A DNA stretch of 64,000 bases, taken from NCBI GenBank assembly GCA_045596385.1, contig JAZOCC010000015.1, positions 235,748-299,747 of the forward strand, written 5' to 3'. Made by a program: the position numbers and the translations under genes. Source of the DNA: SIG307 sp045596385 (GTDB lineage: Bacteria > Bacillota > Clostridia > Lachnospirales > Lachnospiraceae). This document shows, piece after piece, positions 32,900 to 41,629 of the stretch; the first letter of the stretch is position 1, and the number at the start of each line of letters is the position of its first letter. Below the pieces are notes generated by a model. The model was not told the origin of the DNA and did not search any database. It saw nothing but the letters and a program-made list of their open reading frames with translations.

Positions 32900-34159
32900 A
32901 TGAGTAGAGTATTAATTATCGGCTGCGGCGGCGTAGCCTCCGTTGCAATTCAGAAGTGTTGTCAGGTAAGCGAAGTATTTACCGAAATTTGTATTGCCAG
33001 CAGAACCAAGTCTAAGTGTGATGCGTTGGCAGCAAAGCTTTCGGACAAAACCGCAACCAAAATCACCACCGCACAGGTAGACGCAGACAAGACCGAGGAA
33101 GTCATTGCCCTCATCAACTCCTACAAGCCGGATTTGGTGATGAACATTGCCCTTCCGTATCAGGACTTGACCATTATGGACGCCTGCCTTGCCTGCGGCG
33201 TCAACTACATGGACACCGCCAATTATGAGCCGGAAAACATCGACGACCCGGAATGGCGCGCCATCTACGACAAGCGTTGCAAGGCAGAGGGCTTTTCCGC
33301 ATACTTTGATTACTCCTGGCAGTGGGCATATCAGGAAAAGTTTAAGGCAGCAGGCCTCACCGCCCTTCTGGGCTCCGGTTTTGACCCGGGCGTAACCCAG
33401 GCATACTGCGCATATGCGTTAAAGCATGAGTTTGATGAAATCGACACCATCGACATTTTAGACTGCAACGGCGGCGACCACGGTTACCCGTTTGCCACCA
33501 ACTTTAACCCGGAAATCAACCTCCGTGAAGTATCCGCACCGGGCAGCTACTGGGAAAACGGCAAGTGGATTGAGATTCCGGCCATGAGCATCAAGAGAGA
33601 ATATGACTTTGCAGAGGTTGGTCAGAAGGATATGTATCTTTTACACCACGAGGAAATCGAATCCTTAGCAAAGAATATCCCGGGGGTCAAGCGCATCCGT
33701 TTCTTTATGACCTTTGGCCAGAGCTACCTGACCCATATGAAGTGTTTGGAAAACGTAGGCATGCTTTCCACCACCCCGATTCTGTATGAAGGCAAAGAAA
33801 TTGTTCCGATTCAGTTCTTAAAAGCCCTGCTTCCGGATCCGGCAACTCTCGGCCCGCGTACCAAGGGTAAGACCAACATCGGCTGTATCTTTACCGGGAA
33901 GAAAGACGGCAAGGAAAAGACCTATTACATCTACAACGTATGCGACCACGAAGAATGCTACAAAGAAGTGGAGTCTCAAGCAATCTCCTATACCACCGGC
34001 GTACCGGCCATGTGTGGAGCTCTGATGCTTCTTACCGGCAAGTGGAACAAACCGGGCGTATACACCGTAGAAGAGTTTGATCCGGACCCGTACATCGAAG
34101 CACTGGATAAATACGGTTTGCCGCATCAGGAAAGCTACAATCCGGTATTAGTAAAATAA
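32900..34159 (+). CDS. Carboxynorspermidine/carboxyspermidine dehydrogenase (saccharopine dehydrogenase family)
   Basis: The 419-residue protein begins with a Rossmann fold (VLIIGCGGVASVAIQKC, residues 4-20) and continues with the saccharopine dehydrogenase-like substrate domain, including GSGFDPGVTQAYCAYA and LDCNGGDHGYPFATNFNPE. It condenses aspartate beta-semialdehyde with a diamine and reduces the imine with NADPH to carboxy(nor)spermidine. The next gene encodes the matching decarboxylase, which fixes the assignment within the family. GCGAGGAT precedes the ATG. A hairpin GGTGC/GCACC (32841-32859) lies in the gap. Confidence 0.88.
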   Translation: MSRVLIIGCGGVASVAIQKCCQVSEVFTEICIASRTKSKCDALAAKLSDKTATKITTAQVDADKTEEVIALINSYKPDLVMNIALPYQDLTIMDACLACGVNYMDTANYEPENIDDPEWRAIYDKRCKAEGFSAYFDYSWQWAYQEKFKAAGLTALLGSGFDPGVTQAYCAYALKHEFDEIDTIDILDCNGGDHGYPFATNFNPEINLREVSAPGSYWENGKWIEIPAMSIKREYDFAEVGQKDMYLLHHEEIESLAKNIPGVKRIRFFMTFGQSYLTHMKCLENVGMLSTTPILYEGKEIVPIQFLKALLPDPATLGPRTKGKTNIGCIFTGKKDGKEKTYYIYNVCDHEECYKEVESQAISYTTGVPAMCGALMLLTGKWNKPGVYTVEEFDPDPYIEALDKYGLPHQESYNPVLVK

Positions 34160-34175
34160 ATACGCATTTAAAAAA

Positions 34176-34213
34176 GCGGATTGTTTCAATGCAAGCACAA
34201 TGAGACAATCCGC
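34176..34213 (-). terminator. Terminator-like hairpin, U-run only on the minus strand
   Basis: GCGGATTGT (34176-34184) pairs with ACAATCCGC (34205-34213). The run of six A residues left of the stem makes it a terminator only for minus-strand transcription, yet it lies inside a plus-strand operon. On the plus strand it would be just an intercistronic stem. Confidence 0.5.
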
Positions 34214-34260
34214 ACAACTATGCACTCTGTTTATGATTATCGGAAAGGAGGTATTTCGCT

Positions 34261-35448
34261 TTGAACCATCCATCCAGTCACTCCATCCAATCCCGTTTGC
34301 TGTCCTCGGGCCTGCCGACTCCATGCTACATCATTGACGAGGCCAAGCTCATTGCAAACGGACAGATTTTAAAAGATATTCAGGACGCCACCGGCTGTAA
34401 AATACTATTGGCGCAAAAGGCCTTCTCCAACTATGATTTGTACCCGGCTCTGGCACTGTACCTTGCAGGAACCGAAGCCAGCGGCCTCTTCGAAGCCCGC
34501 CTCGGTGCGGAAGAAATGCCGGGAAAGGAATGTCACGTCTTTTGTGCGGCATACCGGGAAGAAGACTTTGAAGAATTGCTTTTGTATGCGGACCACATCG
34601 TATTTAACAGTCCGGCACAGTTAAAAAAGTTCGGCGTTCGTGTAAAAAATGCCGGAAAAGAAATCGGGCTTCGTATCAATCCGGAATGCTCCACCCAGGA
34701 AGGACATGCTATCTACGACCCATGTGCCCCGGGAAGCCGTCTGGGTACTACTCTTGCTCAGTGGCAGCGGGAAATGACACCGGAGTATATTTCACTCCTT
34801 GACGGTTTGCATTTCCACACCCTGTGCGAACAGGATTCCGACGCACTGGAGACGACTTTACATGCCGTGGAAGAAAAGTTCGGCTCTCTCCTAAAAAACA
34901 TGAAATGGCTCAACATGGGCGGCGGACATCATATTACCCGCCCTGACTATGATAAAGAATGTTTAAAACGCTGTATCTGCCATATGCGGGATACTTACGA
35001 TCTAGAGATTTATCTGGAACCGGGAGAGGCCATTGCCCTAAACGCGGGCTATCTATTGACCCGGGTACTGGATGTGGTACAAAACGGCGACACCACAATC
35101 GCCATACATGATATGTCTCCGGCCTGTCACACCCCGGATGTCATTGAGATGCCGTATCGTCCGCCGTTATACGCTTCGGCAGAAGCCGACGAAAAGCAAT
35201 ACACCTACCGCCTTGCGGGACCGACCTGTCTGGCGGGAGATGTGGTAGGGGATTACAGCTTTGATGCACCGCTTTCGGAAGGCGATTTCCTCCTCTATGA
35301 AGACATGGCCATTTACTCTACTTGCAAAAACAATACCTTTAACGGGATGCCGCTTCCGGATATCTGGGAGGCAAAAAGCGACGGTACCTACCGACTTTTG
35401 GCTCGGTTCGGATATGAGGACTTTAAGTACCGTCTGGGAACAAACTAA
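34261..35448 (+). CDS. nspC: Carboxynorspermidine decarboxylase
   Basis: This 395-residue fold-type III PLP decarboxylase has the PLP lysine in LLAQKAFSNYD (K53), the Gly-rich phosphate site NMGGGHHITRPDYD, and the substrate motif LEPGEAIALNAGYL. It decarboxylates carboxynorspermidine or carboxyspermidine, giving norspermidine or spermidine. It is the last gene of the operon and partner of the preceding dehydrogenase. The start is TTG at 34261, with AAAGGAGG 9 nt upstream. A strong terminator follows after 17 nt. Confidence 0.9.
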   Translation: MNHPSSHSIQSRLLSSGLPTPCYIIDEAKLIANGQILKDIQDATGCKILLAQKAFSNYDLYPALALYLAGTEASGLFEARLGAEEMPGKECHVFCAAYREEDFEELLLYADHIVFNSPAQLKKFGVRVKNAGKEIGLRINPECSTQEGHAIYDPCAPGSRLGTTLAQWQREMTPEYISLLDGLHFHTLCEQDSDALETTLHAVEEKFGSLLKNMKWLNMGGGHHITRPDYDKECLKRCICHMRDTYDLEIYLEPGEAIALNAGYLLTRVLDVVQNGDTTIAIHDMSPACHTPDVIEMPYRPPLYASAEADEKQYTYRLAGPTCLAGDVVGDYSFDAPLSEGDFLLYEDMAIYSTCKNNTFNGMPLPDIWEAKSDGTYRLLARFGYEDFKYRLGTN

Positions 35449-35465
35449 CAAGAACGATATAACAA

Positions 35466-35521
35466 AACGTGCCGGAAGGAATTGAGACTTTAAAGAAAAT
35501 CTCGTTTCTCACCGGCACGTT
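35466..35521 (+). terminator. Terminator of the polyamine operon
   Basis: AACGTGCCGG (35466-35475) pairs perfectly with CCGGCACGTT (35512-35521), enclosing an inner GAGA/TCTC stem. T-rich sequence follows at a short distance. Confidence 0.75.
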
Positions 35522-35588
35522 TCTGCAAAAAGTTTTTTACTTTTATAAATCAAAATTACCGCTAAAACTATATTGTGGTTTTCCGTTC

Positions 35589-36134
35589 TTACTCTTCTCC
35601 CTTTAACTCCACCGCAATATACTCATGCTTTACCTGCGGTAATATCAGCGTCAACAAGTCCGCCGTAGTAAACCGGATGCTGGAAGTATTCTTACACGGA
35701 TGGCAACCGAAATACTCTTCCTGAAGTAAATCCTTATCGATTAACAGTTGTACTTTTCCTTCGGTATCCTTTATTAGCCCCAGCACACTGGCGGAACCCG
35801 GCAATACCCCTAAAAGCTCCTCCATGGCTTCTCCGGAGGCAAAGGACAATCTTGCTGCGTTAATCTGGGCCGATAATTCCTTTGTTTTAAATACTTTATC
35901 TCCCGGCATCAAGAGTAAATAATAGTTTGTTTTTTGGCGGTTACAAAGTACCAGGTTTTTGCACATCTTAACACCTAAAGCTTCATCAATTTCCTTACAA
36001 TCCTCCATCGTAAGTGCAGGATCATGATCTGCATAGATATATGAAATTTGTAACTCCTCCAGTAATGCAAAGGAACGTTGCTCCATTTCCGTGCGTGAAT
36101 CAAGGTTCTCCGGTTTCATCGAATAAACAGTCAT
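35589..36134 (-). CDS. proX: Prolyl-tRNA deacylase (ProX/YbaK family)
   Basis: The 181-residue protein matches the free-standing YbaK/EbsC editing domain: VKMCKNLVLCNRQKTNYYLLLMPGDKVFKTKELS with the conserved lysine, then LLGVLPGSASVLGLIKD and YFGCHPCKNTSSIRFTTADLL. Family members hydrolyse Ala- or Cys-tRNA(Pro) mischarged by prolyl-tRNA synthetase. The GCHP and G-S-A-S-V segments favour the ProX subgroup. AGGAGGAG precedes the ATG. It stands alone, converging on the polyamine operon and diverging from pckA. Confidence 0.85.
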   Translation of the reverse strand: MTVYSMKPENLDSRTEMEQRSFALLEELQISYIYADHDPALTMEDCKEIDEALGVKMCKNLVLCNRQKTNYYLLLMPGDKVFKTKELSAQINAARLSFASGEAMEELLGVLPGSASVLGLIKDTEGKVQLLIDKDLLQEEYFGCHPCKNTSSIRFTTADLLTLILPQVKHEYIAVELKGEE

Positions 36135-36298
36135 CCTTCTCCTCCTGTATCTTGTGTTCTCTTTCTATCATAATCTATATCCTCTCTTATTTCAATTCCT
36201 TTTTCCCGCACATAGCACTTCTCTTGCCCCTTCCTTATCATAAAATTACAAATTATTATAAAATATCACCATATCTGTAAATTTCGAAATTCCATCCC

Positions 36299-36327
36299 TT
36301 GACATTTACAATATGCCACGATATAAT
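36299..36327 (+). promoter_or_regulatory. pckA: Strong consensus promoter of pckA
   Basis: Perfect TTGACA (36299-36304), 17 nt, perfect TATAAT (36322-36327). About 70 nt of A/T-rich leader separate it from the start codon. Confidence 0.88.
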
Positions 36328-36403
36328 TATCATGGTGTACGTTTGGTAATTATATTATTTTATATATTACTTCTATATTATTTCAAAGACAGGAGGATTT
36401 CAC

Positions 36404-38095
36404 ATGTCCACAAAGGCTTATTACAAGCACGAAGAAATCGGTGCGGGAAAAGTTGGTTTCTCCAGAACCCGTTCCATCATCGAAGCCGCTTTTTACGGCA
36501 ACAATGTAGTTAAGGTTAACACCTTAAAGGAAGCTTATGATCTTGCGAAGAACTCTCCGGGAACTATCGTTACCGATATGCCGGTATACAGAGGCGAAGA
36601 GTTCGGTCTTGAGAAGGACGCAAAGGTTCTGTTATTCAACGACGGTGCTGTTACCGGTCGTTACGCTACCGCACGTCGTATTAAGGGCGAGCCGGGCGTA
36701 GATGATACCAAGCTCGATAAGGTAGTTATGGACGCTGTATACGAGACCCGTTGGAAGACCATGTACCATGCAGAGTGCTTCGTAGGTCTTGATGAGGAGT
36801 TCATGGTAAAGGCTCACCTCTTAATTCCGGAAGGTGAAGAGAACCTCTTATACAACTGGATGATTAACTTCCAGTATATGTCCGATGAGTATGTAAAGAT
36901 GTACAAGAATTCCAAGCCGGTAGGTGACGGTAAGGAAGCTGATATCTACATCTTCTCCGACCCGCAGTGGGTACCGGGCAATCGTCCGGACGTTGATTAC
37001 AGCTGCTTAAGCGATCCGCTTACGCTCTGCTATTTCGACACCAATGAGAACTGTGCTGCAATCCTTGGTATGAAGTACTTCGGTGAGCACAAGAAGGGTA
37101 CCCTGACCATGGCTTGGGCAATCGCTAACCGTAACGGTTACGCTTCCTGCCACGGTGGACAGAAAGAGTATACCTTAGCTGACGGTTCCAAGTACGTTGC
37201 TTCCGTATTCGGTCTCTCCGGATCCGGTAAGTCTACCTTGACCCACGCTAAGCACGGCGGTAAGTACGGTGTTACCGTTCTTCACGACGATGCATTCATT
37301 ATCAACTCCGACACCTGTGCTTCCATCGCACTGGAGCCGACCTACTTCGATAAGACCGCTGACTACCCGACCGGCTGCCCGGACAACAAGTATTTGTTAT
37401 CCGCTCAGAACTGCTCCGCTACTTTGGACGAGGACGGCAAGATTCAGCTTGTAACCGAAGATATCCGTAACGGTAACGGCCGTGCAATCAAGTCTAAGCT
37501 TTGGTCTCCGAACCGCGTAGACAAGATCGATTCCCCGGTTAACTCCATTTTCTGGATCATGAAGGATCCGACCATCCCGCCGGTAGTTAAGTTAAAGGGT
37601 GCAGCTCTTGCTTCCGTAATGGGTGCAACTCTCGCAACCAAGACTTCCACCGCAGAGCGTGTTGCTGCAGGCACCGACTTAAACGCTCTTCGTATTGTTC
37701 CGTACGCTAACCCGTTCAGAACCTACCCGCTTGCTAACGACTATGTAAAGTTCAAGAAGCTGGTTGAAGAGAAGAACGTAGACTGCTACATCATCAACAC
37801 CGGTGATTTCATGGGCAAGAAGGTTAAGCCGGCTGATACCCTCGGTATCTTAGAGACCATCGTTGAGAAGAAGGCTGAGTTCAAGCAGTGGGGTCCGTTT
37901 GAGGACATCGAGATTATGGATTGGGAAGGCTTCGCTCCGGATATGAAGGATGCTGATTACCTTGCTCAGTTAAAGGCTGCTATGCAGAACCGTGTTGATG
38001 CTGTTGCTAAGTTTGCAACCGCTAAGGACGGCTATGATAAGCTTCCGGACGAGGCTCTTGCAGCTCTTCAAAAGCTCGTTGACGCGTTAAAGTAA
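36404..38095 (+). CDS. pckA: Phosphoenolpyruvate carboxykinase (ATP)
   Basis: The 563-residue enzyme has the kinase loop GLSGSGKS (270-277), the metal/substrate segment HDDAFIINSD and the adenine region FRTYPLANDYVKFKKL. It interconverts oxaloacetate and phosphoenolpyruvate with ATP/ADP; in anaerobic gut bacteria it often runs toward oxaloacetate to feed the succinate branch, linking with the fumarase genes at 62-63 kb. Codon use is strongly biased toward GCT, GGT, AAG and CTT, as expected of a highly expressed gene. A perfect promoter and AGGAGGA site precede it, and a strong terminator follows. Confidence 0.95.
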   Translation: MSTKAYYKHEEIGAGKVGFSRTRSIIEAAFYGNNVVKVNTLKEAYDLAKNSPGTIVTDMPVYRGEEFGLEKDAKVLLFNDGAVTGRYATARRIKGEPGVDDTKLDKVVMDAVYETRWKTMYHAECFVGLDEEFMVKAHLLIPEGEENLLYNWMINFQYMSDEYVKMYKNSKPVGDGKEADIYIFSDPQWVPGNRPDVDYSCLSDPLTLCYFDTNENCAAILGMKYFGEHKKGTLTMAWAIANRNGYASCHGGQKEYTLADGSKYVASVFGLSGSGKSTLTHAKHGGKYGVTVLHDDAFIINSDTCASIALEPTYFDKTADYPTGCPDNKYLLSAQNCSATLDEDGKIQLVTEDIRNGNGRAIKSKLWSPNRVDKIDSPVNSIFWIMKDPTIPPVVKLKGAALASVMGATLATKTSTAERVAAGTDLNALRIVPYANPFRTYPLANDYVKFKKLVEEKNVDCYIINTGDFMGKKVKPADTLGILETIVEKKAEFKQWGPFEDIEIMDWEGFAPDMKDADYLAQLKAAMQNRVDAVAKFATAKDGYDKLPDEALAALQKLVDALK

Positions 38096-38127
38096 TTTAT
38101 AAAAATTTGTTATAAACAAATAGTAAT

Positions 38128-38166
38128 ACCCGCTGGTAAGGGAAACCTTATCAGCGGGTGTTTTTC
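38128..38166 (+). terminator. pckA: Intrinsic terminator of pckA
   Basis: ACCCGCTGGTAAGG pairs with CCTTATCAGCGGGT around a GAAA loop (38128-38159), followed by GTTTTTC. Confidence 0.9.
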
Positions 38167-38222
38167 TACGTGGTTACTCTGATTTGACAGTGACTATAAA
38201 TAAAGGCCGGTAGCACACAAAT

Positions 38223-38765
38223 TTATATATCGATACACTGCTTTACCGTGACCATGTCAAAGTAAAGATAACGATACTCTTCCTCTATCACCAATTTCAT
38301 CTTTTCTATGTATTCCCGGTCCAAAAGCAGTTTTTCATGAAATACTCCGTCACGCCAAAATCGAATTCCAATATCAGTAAATTCGTATTCGGTAGCTAAT
38401 TGTTCATCTTCCCAATCACATACCAATCTACTCTTTTGCTTTAACCTATTCACAATCTGTTCTGCCTTGGTAAGAAATACATCAATATCATATAAAACTA
38501 CCCTTGCACTTTCTCTTAAATCACGATTTACAGAAATCTCTACAGATTTGCCATTATTAAAATGCACCATAAAAAAGTAAGGTCCCTTCATATACCTTAC
38601 TGTAACTCCTGCTCCTTCGCTTGTCTCTGATATTAGCATATCATTATTCGATATATCATACAAACTAGACAGTTCCTCATTAATGGCACTTAAAATTTGT
38701 TCGGGAGACATCCCTATTTTTAATCTACCAATTCCTTCATTTGGTATAACCTGCACAATCCGCAT
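38223..38765 (-). CDS. Hypothetical protein
   Basis: A 180-residue soluble protein that I do not recognise. The N-terminus contains GIGRLKIGMSPEQILSAINEE, a pattern seen in several small bacterial proteins of unknown role, followed by an alpha/beta region rich in acidic and aromatic residues (TDIGIRFWRDGVFHEKLLLD). There is no signal peptide or membrane helix. ATAAGGAG lies 8 nt before the ATG, which supports real expression. It is monocistronic beside tRNA-Arg, a common insertion spot, and may be an acquired gene. An immunity-type protein is possible but unproven. Confidence 0.6.
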   Translation of the reverse strand: MRIVQVIPNEGIGRLKIGMSPEQILSAINEELSSLYDISNNDMLISETSEGAGVTVRYMKGPYFFMVHFNNGKSVEISVNRDLRESARVVLYDIDVFLTKAEQIVNRLKQKSRLVCDWEDEQLATEYEFTDIGIRFWRDGVFHEKLLLDREYIEKMKLVIEEEYRYLYFDMVTVKQCIDI

Positions 38766-38817
38766 CTCTAATTCTCCTTATCTCAAACCACATTTCATTA
38801 TAAAATATTTAAATTCA

Positions 38818-38854
38818 AAACGCCAAAAACCATTAAGAATTAAGGTTTTCAGCG
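38818..38854 (-). terminator. Terminator-like hairpin after tRNA-Arg
   Basis: On the minus strand CGC and AAAACC (38854-38844) pair with GGTTTT and GCG (38831-38821), followed by TTTTG. It lies 10 nt after the tRNA 3' end. Confidence 0.6.
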
Positions 38855-38864
38855 TTATCAGAAA

Positions 38865-38936
38865 CGTCGCTTGGGGGAATCGAACCCTCAACTAGCCCTT
38901 AGGAGGGGCTTGTTATATCCATTTAACTAAAGCGAC
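38865..38936 (-). tRNA. tRNA-Arg (anticodon CCT)
   Basis: On the minus strand the acceptor GTCGCTT pairs with AAGCGAC (discriminator G). The D arm is GTTA/TAAC, the anticodon stem AGCCC/GGGCT encloses loop CTCCTAA, giving anticodon CCT. The T arm GAGGG/CCCCC holds the loop TTCGATT with one A-C mismatch. CCA is not encoded. It reads the rare AGG codon. Confidence 0.92.
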
Positions 38937-39084
38937 ATATGAAGTGACATGAGATTTGTCGCTGCAAACCCATGTCACACTTTGCACTCATCTATTTTAC
39001 TATGATTTCTACGGTTCGTCAACTCTCTAATATACAAAATCTCGTCTAGGTGTAGTCCGCCGTCTGAGCTTTTTCTACTTCGGA

Positions 39085-39960
39085 TTATCTCCCGAAATCC
39101 ACCGTTCCCTGCATCCAGATATTTCCACGAAAACGACGTCCCGGCTGCGGCTCTCCGTACAAATCCTTCTTACTGATACAAACCGGAAAACGCAAATCAT
39201 TACAACGAAGATTCATACAATACAATTCCTCTCCCGTAATCCGATTGGTACATTCCGAAACCGATTCAATAATTGCCAGGATTGTATAGTTATCCGACTC
39301 GGAACCGTACGGAATAAATGTGGTTTCCACAATAGAATAAATATCTTCCGACTTTAACCGCTTGCTAATCTGTGCATACAAATCAATATCATCAATGGTT
39401 AAGGCCTCCATTGCTTCCTTATCGCCCTTACGTGCCGCCTCCAAAAGCTTTGTTCGGCCGGAAGTATCCACTGCCTCTTTCACAGGTACATCCTTCATCG
39501 ACAGCGTAGGTAATAAAATCTTTCCTTCCGAAGCCAGCGCTGCCAGTGTAATCGGGTGCTCTCTACGTTCTTCCGGATATCCGCCCGACACATAATCTGT
39601 CACATTTTGCAAATAAAAAATCAAAGAAACTCCTATCCTATAATCATCACACATTCCCGTAAAAGCATCCGTATCCACCCGCTTACTGATAAAAACAGTT
39701 TCGTTCGAACTTACGTTCTGTCCTTTCAAATACGGAAAATAGTGCTCCATATGAAAATTGCCGTGCTCGTCATATTCACCCCGCAAAGCCACTCCGATAT
39801 TTTCCGCAACCTCCAGCAAAATTTCCGCAAACATCGTCTTTCCGCCCAATGTTGCCATATAGCGCTCTGCGCCCTGTTCGATTACAAGACGCACAAGCTG
39901 TTCTACATCTTTTCTGCTTTTGATTGTCCGAAAGCCAACTGTTTTTAAAAAACTATGCAT
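39085..39960 (-). CDS. DUF3881 family protein
   Basis: The 291-residue protein starts MHSFLKTVGFRTIKSRKDVE, the typical opening of the DUF3881 family that is widespread in Lachnospiraceae and has no known function. It lacks membrane helices. The middle part has a helix-rich segment with EAARKGDKEAMEALTIDDIDLY, common in this family, and the C-terminus is beta-rich (GRRFRGNIWMQGTVDF). GAGGT lies before the ATG. It follows the HD-GYP gene by 16 nt and is probably cotranscribed with it. Confidence 0.75.
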   Translation of the reverse strand: MHSFLKTVGFRTIKSRKDVEQLVRLVIEQGAERYMATLGGKTMFAEILLEVAENIGVALRGEYDEHGNFHMEHYFPYLKGQNVSSNETVFISKRVDTDAFTGMCDDYRIGVSLIFYLQNVTDYVSGGYPEERREHPITLAALASEGKILLPTLSMKDVPVKEAVDTSGRTKLLEAARKGDKEAMEALTIDDIDLYAQISKRLKSEDIYSIVETTFIPYGSESDNYTILAIIESVSECTNRITGEELYCMNLRCNDLRFPVCISKKDLYGEPQPGRRFRGNIWMQGTVDFGR

Positions 39961-39976
39961 TCTGATACCTCATTTT

Positions 39977-41041
39977 CTAATACTCCACCGAATCGGTAAT
40001 AAACAAAGTAAGACACTTTGTTAAATCTCTTTCTTCGTATTCTGTGTACGGTACGCCCTCCGCATTTGCTAACAAACGAATCACAGGTCGAGTCGGAAAC
40101 TTAAAATTCTGCCGGATTACAACTGCCGTATCTCCTTCATTGGTAATTACCGTAATTCCGATCGGATATGCTGCTACCGATTCCATAAACAACTGTACCA
40201 GGGAAAAATCAAACTTAACTCCCGCCTGGCTCATAATATAATCCATAGCATCTCTTACCTTATACCGTGGCATAAGATTCCCGTAAATCATACTATCAAA
40301 TTGGTCACATAGAGAAACAATCCGGACTTCCTGTCTCAACTGTTTCCCTTTTTTATGAAACGGATACCCTGTTCCGTCCATTCGCTCATGATGATGTAAA
40401 ATAATATCTTTTACTGTTTTAGAAACCCAATCTTTCTTCTCTACATCAGTATATCCGTAAACCACATGATACATTACTTCTTTTCGGATTTTATCATCGC
40501 AGTTGTTTATATCTAAACCATCAATATCCGCTGTGATTGTAGTATACCCGATATCATGCAATAATGCGCCGATGGTAATCTCCTTTACTTTCTCCTTCGG
40601 AAGCTTTGCACGTAATGCTATCAAAGTCGAAATAGCTGCTACATTTACCGAATGCTGATATAATGCATCACTCTTTTCACGCACACATGACACATTGTAC
40701 ATAATCTCCGGTTCGTTCAATATATCGGTAATAATTTCATCCGCAACCTTTACCATCTCTTTTAATTCATCGGTTGCCGCATACGTATACTTTTCAATTG
40801 TATTACGTACCATTTCTCCGCACTGCGCCTTTACTTCATCTTCAATTACACTGCCGGAGTTCTTTTCTCCGCTTCCTTTTTCGGCAATATATACTTGTCC
40901 GACTCCCAGTTCTAATAAACGAGGTACATAATCTTTCTTTAATTTTGTACCCTCTGACATCAACACTACACCGGAAGAAGAAAACAGATCTCTGGCCAGG
41001 ATATCCCCATCCTTAATCGATTCAACCAATATTTTTCTCAC
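39977..41041 (-). CDS. HD-GYP domain phosphodiesterase
   Basis: The 354-residue protein has an N-terminal domain of about 115 residues (DUF3391-like position) and a C-terminal HD-GYP domain. Conserved residues include HSVNVAAIS (H130), GALLHDIGY (H162, D163), HHERMDGTGYP (217-227) and SLCDQFDSM. The GYP motif is intact, so it should hydrolyse cyclic di-GMP or a related dinucleotide in the cytoplasm. Such enzymes often control motility, consistent with the flagellin genes here. The start is GTG at 41041, preceded by AAGGAG. Confidence 0.87.
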   Translation of the reverse strand: MRKILVESIKDGDILARDLFSSSGVVLMSEGTKLKKDYVPRLLELGVGQVYIAEKGSGEKNSGSVIEDEVKAQCGEMVRNTIEKYTYAATDELKEMVKVADEIITDILNEPEIMYNVSCVREKSDALYQHSVNVAAISTLIALRAKLPKEKVKEITIGALLHDIGYTTITADIDGLDINNCDDKIRKEVMYHVVYGYTDVEKKDWVSKTVKDIILHHHERMDGTGYPFHKKGKQLRQEVRIVSLCDQFDSMIYGNLMPRYKVRDAMDYIMSQAGVKFDFSLVQLFMESVAAYPIGITVITNEGDTAVVIRQNFKFPTRPVIRLLANAEGVPYTEYEERDLTKCLTLFITDSVEY

Positions 41042-41072
41042 TGTATGACTCCTTACTTATGCTATAGATATT

Positions 41073-41609
41073 TTATGCCATATAATTTCTCTTATTTTTT
41101 GCTTCCTCCAAAGCTCTCCTTTCTTCTTCGGAAAGAACAACAAAGGACTCACCTTTAATAATCTCTTTTATATAGGTATAACAACCCTCTCTTGTATGCA
41201 CGGAAGTTAAAATGCATCCGCTATTCTTATCATCCAACAACGCCATGGAAAAGCTAAGCTTCCCACCCATCTCTTTAAATGCATCGTATTTTACAATACT
41301 CATTTTTTGATACGTCGTAAGTAACATATCACATGCAATATTTAATTTTCCGAAAATATACTCGATATCCGTCTTCATCTTATCCTGTTCGCTGAACCTG
41401 GTAAGAATGGAAGCTTCCAGATCCTTCCCGTTGGCACCCTTCATAAAAGCAGAATACTTCTTATTCAATTTTCTAATTTTAATCAGAGCTACAATCAACA
41501 GTACTGCTAAAATGAAGGCCATCACCACCGCGGAAATACCAAGTATCATGGAAAACCTTAGTGCGTCTACTTGTTGCATACCTGCAATCATTACCGAATT
41601 GTCATTCAT
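41073..41609 (-). CDS. DUF4446 family membrane protein
   Basis: The 178-residue protein has one membrane helix at about residues 20-45 (FSMILGISAVVMAFILAVLL), a coiled cytoplasmic stretch (RKLNKKYSAFMKG...LTRFSEQDK) and a conserved domain with KYDAFKEMGGKLSFSMALLDDKNSGCILTS. This matches DUF4446, which is commonly encoded immediately after parB in Clostridia; its role is unknown. It lies 20 nt after parB. AAGGGAAGGATG lies upstream of the ATG. Confidence 0.8.
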   Translation of the reverse strand: MNDNSVMIAGMQQVDALRFSMILGISAVVMAFILAVLLIVALIKIRKLNKKYSAFMKGANGKDLEASILTRFSEQDKMKTDIEYIFGKLNIACDMLLTTYQKMSIVKYDAFKEMGGKLSFSMALLDDKNSGCILTSVHTREGCYTYIKEIIKGESFVVLSEEERRALEEAKNKRNYMA

Positions 41610-41629
41610 GTTATTTATTCATCCTTCCC

